Positions 51,541 through 61,200 of a stretch of DNA of 64,000 bases are shown in pieces (within the stretch, counting starts at the first letter, position 1; each line of letters opens with the position of its first letter). The translations under genes and the position numbers were made by a program. Below the pieces are notes generated by a model, which made no database searches, was not told the origin of the DNA, and saw nothing but the letters and a program-made list of their open reading frames with translations. The stretch is taken from NCBI GenBank assembly GCA_963704535.1, contig OY969916.1:10230001-10294000 (forward strand). Reading direction: 5' to 3'. The stretch comes from G963704535 sp963704535. GTDB lineage: Bacteria > Chloroflexota > Chloroflexia > Chloroflexales > Roseiflexaceae.

Positions 51541-52131
51541 TCACCCTGTCTCGTGGGGGTAGCAGGCCAAGATAAGGCGAAAACTTTCGCCTTTCGCGAC
51601 CGGGGGCGCGCCCTCGTCGGTGAGGCCGTAGGTCCGCGCCAGCTCCTCGAATAGGCGCTGTACGTCGCGCAGGAACGCGGCGCGCTGATCGGCGTCCAGG
51701 TGGACTTGGGCCGCCAGCCCCAGCGAGGGGAGGTCCTGGCCGACTTGGTGCGCCAGGTGGCCGATGTCGTCGTGGATCTCTTCGGCCAGTGAGAGCAAAA
51801 AGCGCAGGCTGGTCTGGTCCTGCGCGGCGCGGCGGCCGCCAATGCGACCGACCAGGTGCGGCGCCAGCCAGTAGGAGCGGGCGCGGGCCTGGTACGAGCC
51901 CTCGACCGCGCCGCGCACACGCCGCTCGCCGACCTTCTCGACCAGCCCGGCCTTCTCCAGCGCCTTGACGTGGTAGTAGATCTTCTGGGGTGTCTGGCCG
52001 AAGAGGCCGGCTAGCTCCGGGCAGGTGCGCGGCTGGTCCATGCGCTTGAGCAGCTCGACCCGCAGCGGACGCAGCAGCGTTGTCGCCTGGTCAATATCTT
52101 CGATGTAGAGAACATCTTGCATAATCTTCAT
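51541..52131 (-). CDS. ArsR-family winged-helix regulator
   Basis: 196 residues. Winged helix about 15-85: LLRPLRVELLKRMDQPRTCP, ELAGLFGQTPQKIYYHVKAL, EKAGLVEKVGERR. The C-terminal domain (LRFLLSLAEEIHDDIGHLAH) probably binds a ligand or dimerises. No metal-type Cys motif. It likely controls the AHSA1-glyoxalase-BtrH genes downstream. The start is ambiguous (ATG 52131 or 52122) and both sites are weak. Confidence 0.85.
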   Translation of the reverse strand: MKIMQDVLYIEDIDQATTLLRPLRVELLKRMDQPRTCPELAGLFGQTPQKIYYHVKALEKAGLVEKVGERRVRGAVEGSYQARARSYWLAPHLVGRIGGRRAAQDQTSLRFLLSLAEEIHDDIGHLAHQVGQDLPSLGLAAQVHLDADQRAAFLRDVQRLFEELARTYGLTDEGAPPVAKGESFRLILACYPHETG

Positions 52132-52133
52132 GA

Positions 52134-52318
52134 GGGTTGGGGTGGGGTTTAAGGGGAGGGCAGCCCTCCCCTTGCCCCTCCCTTTTCCGAGTGCGAAGGG
52201 TTGGGGAGGGGCAAGGGGAGGTCAGCCCTTCCCTTGCCCCTCCCTTTTCCGAGTGCGAAGGGTTGGGGTGGGGTTTAGGGGGAGGGCAGCCCTCCCCTTG
52301 CCCCTCCCTGCTTTGCTA
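52134..52318. repeat. three tandem 65-bp hairpin repeats in the arsR leader
   Basis: Units share GGGTTGGGG..GGG, a GGGGAGGGCAGCCCTCCCC hairpin (the middle copy is imperfect) and CCCTCCCTTTTCCGAGTGCG. All lie between the arsR promoter and start codon. Confidence 0.75.
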
Positions 52319-52343
52319 GGCGAATGTACAAATTATTTTTTAC

Positions 52344-52371
52344 ATTATAGTAGAAAACTTGTGCTTGTCAA
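52344..52371 (-). promoter_or_regulatory. near-consensus promoter for arsR
   Basis: Complement gives TTGACA (52366-52371), 16-bp spacer, TATAAT (52344-52349). It implies a leader of about 200 nt containing the tandem hairpins. clpB starts 95 bp away on the other strand; no CIRCE or HAIR motif is seen for it. Confidence 0.65.
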
Positions 52372-52466
52372 GCCCCTGCGCTAATACAACGCCAACATTC
52401 CATTGATGTTTTTCTGATTCCAGCGTGCTATCATGGCGGCAGATTGTGTACGGGAGGAGCAAAGCT

Positions 52467-55082
<2,616 letters not shown>

Positions 55083-55120
55083 GCAGCCAACGCCGGCTCC
55101 CGATAAGGGCGGTGTTGATC

Positions 55121-55171
55121 AGCGGGCGGCGTGGGTGTCCGTTTGGACACCCACGCCGCCCGCTGTTTTTT
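55121..55171 (+). terminator. intrinsic terminator of clpB
   Basis: Perfect 20-bp stem (AGCGGGCGGCGTGGGTGTCC and its complement), 4-nt loop, then GTTTTTT. It also ends just before the convergent Uma2 gene. Confidence 0.9.
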
Positions 55172-55182
55172 GAACATTGTCC

Positions 55183-56034
55183 TTATTCGCCCCGTAGCCG
55201 GCGCAGCTCTTGTTCCAGCTCGCGTAGTCGTGTCTCGGCAGTGGCGGCGCGCTTCTCGGCTTCGGCGGCGCGTGCCTCGGCAACCTCACGAGCATGCGCC
55301 TCGGCTGCTGTACGAGCTTCCATTTCGGCGAGAGCTGCCTTCACCTGAACGTAGTCGCCGATCGGGTTGCCTGCCTCGTCGTAGCACTCGATATGGTGGT
55401 TGTGGAGGCCGATCCATAGGCGAACCGGCTCCATCCACAGCCAGCCGTGCTCGTTCGGCGGAAGCCCAACGTAGCCTTTCGGCGTGCTCTGGTAGCCCAG
55501 CAGCCGCCAGAATGGCACGCCTCTGCGCTCGTGCGCGTCCACGATGATGTAGAACGCGACCCCCGCTAGGTCATACTCGATCAGCTTGTCATAAAGATCG
55601 TTGCGGCGCGTCTCCGGCGAGGTGACTTCGATGACGAGCGCCGGGCGTGCGCCTTCGCGGGCTACGTCGAATGTGCTCCAGTTGCGCCGCTCGCGCACGC
55701 CGAAGATTACGGCGACATCCGGGCCGTGCGCCTGTAGCTCAGGCAGGTCCCAACTGACCCGCACATCGCACAGCACGATGGCGGCTGGGTCGTGGGCCAG
55801 CCGCGATTGCAGGACGTTCTGGAGGTAGGTGCAGCAGGCCTCGTGCTCAAACGTATGCACGATGAAGTCCTCCTCCTGGGGGTGCAAGACATCTGCGAGG
55901 CTCAGCGGCACGCGGTCGAGCTCGTAGTCGCCGTCGGGCAGGTCGCGGCGGATGTAGCGCCAGCCGTAGCGGTAGGGGTCGTCGGCGGGCGCCTGGTCCG
56001 GCGGAGCGGCTGTTTGTGGGAGTTGGCTGGTCAT
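55183..56034 (-). CDS. Uma2-family (PD-(D/E)XK-like) protein with coiled-coil tail
   Basis: 283 residues. The nuclease-like core has PDVAVIFG, ALVIEVTSPETRRNDLYDKL (E and K of the active-site pattern) and YIIVDAHERRG. The C-terminal 60 residues form a coiled coil of AEAHAREVAEARAAEAEKRA type. Uma2 (DUF820) proteins are abundant in Chloroflexota and cyanobacteria; biological role unsettled. GAGAGG site before the ATG. Confidence 0.85.
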   Translation of the reverse strand: MTSQLPQTAAPPDQAPADDPYRYGWRYIRRDLPDGDYELDRVPLSLADVLHPQEEDFIVHTFEHEACCTYLQNVLQSRLAHDPAAIVLCDVRVSWDLPELQAHGPDVAVIFGVRERRNWSTFDVAREGARPALVIEVTSPETRRNDLYDKLIEYDLAGVAFYIIVDAHERRGVPFWRLLGYQSTPKGYVGLPPNEHGWLWMEPVRLWIGLHNHHIECYDEAGNPIGDYVQVKAALAEMEARTAAEAHAREVAEARAAEAEKRAATAETRLRELEQELRRLRGE

Positions 56035-56093
56035 GACACACCTCTCTGATCGGTTCAGGTGCGCTCAGAGTATAGCAGGCGCGGGTGATTGGG

Positions 56094-56981
56094 TCAAAGG
56101 AGGAAGTGCGTCAGTACGTCGATGAACTGATCGAACTGATCGAACGGGATGAAGTGCCCGCTATCCGCGAAGTGGATGTGTTGGCCCACGCGCCAGTTGT
56201 TCACGAACGGGGCGACTGCCGGCTCGGCGCCCATTCCCGGCCGCATCGGGCGGGCCGTGAGCAGCAGCACCGGGCAGCTGATCTGGGCGATCACGTCCGG
56301 CGACTCGAACAGGTAGCCCATGCTGGCGGCGAAACCATAGGTTGCCAGATCGAACTGCGCCTGCCCATCGACGAAGCTCACGTAGTCGGCCTCGTCCCAA
56401 AGCGGCGCCCCCGGCATCAGCAGCCGCAAGCCGGTGACCATACGTTCGGCGTGCGATTGGGATTTGAGCGCTCGCATGGCCTCGATGATCGGCAGCATCC
56501 AAGGCGGCGGCGCGTCGGGATCGTAGGCGATCGATGCGGCGAAGTTGTGCAGCGCGGGGTCCACCAGCACCACGGCGCGCAGCGGGAAGGCCGCCGCCAG
56601 CCGCCCGGCGACGTCCGCGCCCATCGAGTGCCCGACCACAAACGGTGTTTCCAGCCCCAGCGCCCGGATCAGCGCGATCGTATCCCCCACCAGGATGTCG
56701 GACGACATGCCGTTGTCGAGGCGGCCGGACTGGCCGTGACCCCGGAAATCGGGCATCACAACATCATAGGTCGCTTCGAGCGCCCTGGCGGTGCGCAGCC
56801 ACATCAACCCCGTCACCTGGACGCCGTGGAGCAGCAGCAAGGCCGGCTTCTCGCCGCCGGTGCGGGTGTAGTGCAGGCGTGTGCCGTCCTCGGCCATGAT
56901 CGCGCCGGTCTGCCAGTGGGCGGGCACAAGCTCCGACAATGGGCGGTAGCTCGCGACGAGATCGGGAGAGTGTGTTTGCAT
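56094..56981 (-). CDS. alpha/beta hydrolase
   Basis: 295 residues from ATG 56981 (GAGGAGG site). Nucleophile S119 in GHSMGAD, oxyanion-side LLHGVQVTG, PDFRGHGQSG and C-terminal catalytic H276 (DSGHFIPFDQF). The acid residue is not obvious (TARPMRPG where Asp is usual). No signal peptide. Substrate unknown. Confidence 0.85.
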   Translation of the reverse strand: MQTHSPDLVASYRPLSELVPAHWQTGAIMAEDGTRLHYTRTGGEKPALLLLHGVQVTGLMWLRTARALEATYDVVMPDFRGHGQSGRLDNGMSSDILVGDTIALIRALGLETPFVVGHSMGADVAGRLAAAFPLRAVVLVDPALHNFAASIAYDPDAPPPWMLPIIEAMRALKSQSHAERMVTGLRLLMPGAPLWDEADYVSFVDGQAQFDLATYGFAASMGYLFESPDVIAQISCPVLLLTARPMRPGMGAEPAVAPFVNNWRVGQHIHFADSGHFIPFDQFDQFIDVLTHFLL

Positions 56982-57006
56982 TATGATGGCCTCCTCTGGT
57001 GCTTTA

Positions 57007-57145
57007 GACAAGGTTTCGGGTGACGCTGTTCTACTTTACAATGTGGTTGAGGGGAGACTGAGGGGGCTGCCCCCTCAGTCTCCCTTTTTCCCAGAAAGGA
57101 TGTGAGGTGCGGCCCCTCAAACTCCCCGTTCGCTTCGAGACATAG
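57007..57145. repeat. composite MITE remnant (families A and B)
   Basis: TTA then GACAAGGTTTCGGG, CTACTTTACA and a GACTGAGGGGGCTGCCCCC hairpin with CTTTTTCCCAGAA, followed by a partial family B core (GCGGCCCCTCAAACTCCCC). No right end. Confidence 0.55.
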
Positions 57146-57212
57146 GCTACACTATGACGTAACGTCAGGGTCAAGCGGGGAGTTGTTAGGTTTGGGTAAG
57201 GATTGCCGCACA

Positions 57213-57280
57213 TGAACAAACCCCCCTGTGCAGAACTAGTCTTACGACCAGATTCTACCGCAGGAGGGTTCGTTTGTCGT
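57213..57280. terminator. inverted repeat downstream of the sortase-motif gene
   Basis: AACAAACCCCCCTGTG faces CGCAGGAGGGTTCGTTTG across about 33 nt, 24-30 bp after the stop of the next minus-strand gene. Confidence 0.45.
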
Positions 57281-57303
57281 CACCCGAGCAGGTTGTTGGA
57301 GCG

Positions 57304-58149
57304 CTATTTGACTCTATCTACATCCAACAGTGTCGCCAGCAGGTGGTCCTGCTCAGGCCGTGGCGCGGGCTGCACTGCCGGTCGCGCCGCCGGTTTCCGT
57401 GCGCCATCGGCCAGCAGCTTCGCTAGCAGCGCGTTCGGGTCGAAGCCAGTGGTTGCCTGTGAAGTGGCGGCGTAGGCGGGGCGCACAGCCTGGAACCGGC
57501 CCGCCGCCGGCCCAATGCCCATGGCGCCGCCGACGATCACCAGCGCCAGGCCGACGGCCAGCCACAGCCAGGCGTTGTTGGTCTCGCCGGCGGTGCGCGG
57601 CAGGTGGGTCGGCGGCGTGGCGCCGCCAGCCGTATCGACCGCCGGCTGGCTCGCCGGCTTATCGGCCGCTACGGCCTGGGCGGCCGGCTGCGCCACCGGG
57701 GTGGCACTGGCCGCGCCTTGGCTCTGGAAGTTCAGGTGCTGCACCGTCGCGTTGCCGGCGCTGACCTGGACCATCTGCGTCTCCTGGCTGGGCGTGCCCA
57801 GCGCCGGGGGCAGCGTCAGCGTCACGCTGTAGACACCGACCGGCACCCAGCGGTCGTAGTTGCCGTTGGCATCGCTGAGCACGATCACGCCGCCGACGTT
57901 CACGCTGACGCCCTGCGCCGGCGCGCCGGTGCGCGCGTCGATCACGGTGCCGGTGACGTGGCCGTAGTCGGGGGCCGCCTGCGCGTCCGAGTCGTCCGAT
58001 TGGCTCGTTGGGGCGAGCGTGGGCCGCGGCGAGGGCTGGAGCGCCGGCATCGCCGCAGCGGTCTCCGGCGCCGGCCAACTGCTGACACCTACCAGCATCG
58101 CGAGCATGCCGCAGGTCACCAGCAGTACGCCGATCTTTTTCTGAATCAT
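57304..58149 (-). CDS. exported protein with carboxypeptidase-regulatory-like domain and LPxTA-type C-terminal signal
   Basis: 281 residues: signal peptide (GVLLVTCGMLAMLVGVSS), Pro/Ser-rich linker, a beta domain (about 62-145, GHVTGTVIDARTGAPAQGVS), Ala-rich linker, then LPRTAGE followed by a hydrophobic stretch (LWLAVGLALVIVGGAMGI) that looks sortase-like. Unlike typical sortase signals, about 75 residues follow the helix. It may instead be a plain membrane anchor with a cytoplasmic tail. It lies downstream of the giant surface protein. Confidence 0.75.
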   Translation of the reverse strand: MIQKKIGVLLVTCGMLAMLVGVSSWPAPETAAAMPALQPSPRPTLAPTSQSDDSDAQAAPDYGHVTGTVIDARTGAPAQGVSVNVGGVIVLSDANGNYDRWVPVGVYSVTLTLPPALGTPSQETQMVQVSAGNATVQHLNFQSQGAASATPVAQPAAQAVAADKPASQPAVDTAGGATPPTHLPRTAGETNNAWLWLAVGLALVIVGGAMGIGPAAGRFQAVRPAYAATSQATTGFDPNALLAKLLADGARKPAARPAVQPAPRPEQDHLLATLLDVDRVK

Positions 58150-58162
58150 TGGACCTCCTTTT

Positions 58163-58212
58163 ACGACGTGGGTGGGGGAGACTGAGGGGCAGCCCCCCTC
58201 AACCCCCCTTTT
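58163..58212. terminator. family A hairpin after the giant gene
   Basis: GTGGGTGGGGGAGACTGAGGGG / CAGCCCCCCTCAACCCCCC then T6, abutting the TAA stop of the giant gene (complement TTA at 58213). Confidence 0.6.
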
Positions 58213-61200
58213 TTATTCTTCCAGCCGCGCCGGTCGCACCGGCGTAGCTGCGGGGAACCACGGGTCGAATGGGGCGCTGTCGCCGGTCGACGGTAGGCCG
58301 TCGGCCGCGTTGAGCAGCGTCCCGTGGAACTCAAAGTGGTTGTTGGTCTCGTCCTTCTCCAGGACCGCGCCGTGTGCCACGCCTGGGTTCCAGCTATCCA
58401 CGTAGAGGTACAGGTCGCGTGTGCCAGGTGCGAAGGCGCCCGGCCAGCGGGTGTAGCTCGCCGCGTAGCTGTCGGCCGTAGAGGTCAGCGTGATGCTCTG
58501 GCCGGGCGCCAGGGTCTGATCGACATACCAGGCGATGCCGTAGCACGGCTTGAGCCCGCAGACCGAGTCCCAGCGCTGGTTCGGGCCGGATGGCGGCTGC
58601 GATGGGTTGATGTAGAAGTCGACCCAGAACTGGCTGGCTGGCGCCTCGCCGCGGTTGGTGACGGTCACGGTGATCTTGACCGGTTTCTCCGGCTCAAGCG
58701 TGCTGCGGTCGAGCGTGAAGCTGCCGGCCAGGTCGGGCACCGGCGGCGGGCCAAACAGCAGCGGCAGGTAGATCTTGAAGTCGCCCACCGTCAGGAAGAC
58801 GGTCGCCGTGGCGGTGCCGCCGTTGCCGTCGGAGATGGTGTAGCTGAAGGTGTCCGGCCCAAGGTAGCCGGGCTGGGGCGTGTAGGTCAGGCCGGCGCCG
58901 CCGAAGACGACCGCGACATTGCCGTGGCTGGCCGCCGTGACGGCGGTGATCGTCAGTTGCTCGCCGGCGTCGGGGGCCATGCTGTCGTTGGCCAGCACGT
59001 TGAGATTGTTGGTGGTGCTGTTCTTGGTCACGTTGAGCCGATCGTTGACCGCCGTGGGCGGGTCGTTGACCGGGTTGACGGTGATCTGGACGGTGGTGGC
59101 CGCCGACTGGTTGCCGCTGGCGTCACGCGCGCGGTAGGTGAAGCTGATCACGCCGTTGTAGTTGGCCGGCGGCGTGTAGGTGAACGAGCCGTTGGCGTTG
59201 AGCGTCAGCGTGCCGGTGCTCACGCCGGTGGCCAGCACGGCGGTGAACGGGTCGCCGTCGGCCTCGCTGTCGTTGGCCAGCAGGCCGCTGCCTACGGCCA
59301 CGGTCAGCGCCTGGTCCTCGTTGAGCGTGTAGCTGTCGGCGGTCGCCACCGGCGAGGTGTCGTCGTCGGTGATCGTGCCCTGGATGCTGGACGCCGAGGG
59401 GGTGCCATTGACGGCGTTGCTCAAGTTAATGGCAAAGGTCTCGTTGGCCTCGTCAAGCTTGTCGCCCTTGACCACGATCGTGATCGTCTGGGAGGCCGCG
59501 CTGTTGGCCGGGAATGTCAGGGTTCCGCTGGCAGTGGCGTAGTCGGCCGGCTGGGTCGCCGTGCCGTTGGCCGTCGCGTAATTGACTGTCACCGGCTGCG
59601 GGCTGGCGGCCGACAGGCCGACGCTGAACACCGCGTTGACCGTGCCGCTGTGCCCCTCGGTCACGGCCACGCCGGCGACCGTGATGGTCGGGCCGTCGTT
59701 GTCGATGATTGTGACCGTGGCGCTGGCCGGCGTGCCCAGCGTGACATTGCTGCCACCCGGCACGCTGATCGTCACGCCAAGCGTCTCGTTGACCTCGTCG
59801 GTCGTGTCGTTGATGATTGGGACGGGCAGCGTCTTGGTCTGCTCGCCGGGGTTGAAGGTCAGCGTGCCGGTCGTGACGCCGGTATAGTCGCTCGGCTGGG
59901 TGGCTGTGCCATCGCTGGTGTTGTAGATGATTGTGACCGTCCGTCCGGCGACGACCGGGGCGCTCAGGCTGACAGTGATGCCGGCGTTCCCGGCGTTCTC
60001 GGCGACGCTGTAGGTCGCTGCGGTCAGCGCGACGGTCGGGCCGTCGTCGTCCAGGATCGTGAGTGTGGCGCTACCGGGCGCGCCCAGTGTGGCGTTATCC
60101 CCGGCGGTGATGCTCAACGCCAAGTTGACCGTCTCGTCGGCCTCATAGGCCGCGTCCCCGGCCACTGTCACGGTAAAGGTCTTAGTGTCCTCGCCAGGGT
60201 TGAAGGTCAGCGTGCCGCTCGCACTGGTGTAGTCGCTTCCGGCGGTCGCGGTGCCGTTGCTGGTGCTGTAGTTGACGGTGACGGTTTCCCCGGCGATGAC
60301 TGGCTTGCTCAGGTTGACGGTGATCGTCGCCGTGCCGGGGATCTCGTTCGTGCTGTAGGTCGCCGCGCTGAACGTGACGACCGGGCCGTCGTCGTCGAGG
60401 ATCGTGAGCGTCGCGGTGGCGGGCGTACCCAGCATGACGTTGGTGGCGTTGCTGAGCGCTAGATCGAGGGTTTCATCCAGCTCATAGGTCGTATCATTGG
60501 TCAGCGGGAAGGCGAAGGTCTTGGTCTGCTCACCAGGGTTGAAGGTCAGCGTGCCGGTGGCGGTGGTGTAGTCGCCTGGTTGGGTCGCGCTGCCGTCGCT
60601 GGTCGCGTAATCGACCGTCACCGTTTGGCCGGACGGCGCGCTCAGGTTGGCCGTGATTGTCGCATTGCCGGCGCCCTCATTCGCGCTATAGGTCGCGGCG
60701 CTGAAGGCGACCGTCGGCGCGGCGTCGTCGTCGGTGATCGTGACAGTCTGGGTGGCCGGGCTGCCGGCGGTGGCGCCGACCAGCGCGCTGAACCCAAGGT
60801 CCACCGTCTCGTCGGCCTCGTCCAGCGTGTCGTTATTGATCGTGAGCGTCGCCGTGCCGGAAGTACTGCCGGCCGGGATGGTGATCGTCGTCGGCGCCAG
60901 CGTGTAGTCGGACGGGCTTGTCGCCGTCCCTGCCAGCGTCAGCGGGACGGTGACGTTCTGCCCGCTGGCGCTGCTCAACGTCACCGTGATCGTCGTGGAT
61001 CCGGCGCTCTCCGCGACAGTCGTGGTCGCGGCGCTGAAGGCGACGGTCGGCGCGGCGTCGTCGTCGAGGATGTTCAAGACCGCGCTGCCGGGCGTGCCGA
61101 GCGTGGCGTTGCTGGCGTTGCTGAGAGCCAGGTTGATGCTCTCGTTGGCCTCGTCCAGCGCGTCGTTGTTGAGCGGGATGCTGAAGGTCTTGGACTGCTC

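Noticed and set aside
58324..60462. 712-residue open frame antisense to the giant Calx-beta gene
   Set aside because: Composition (long Arg/Gly/Val/Asp runs) is the complement of a repetitive GC-rich coding strand; no ribosome site or domain.
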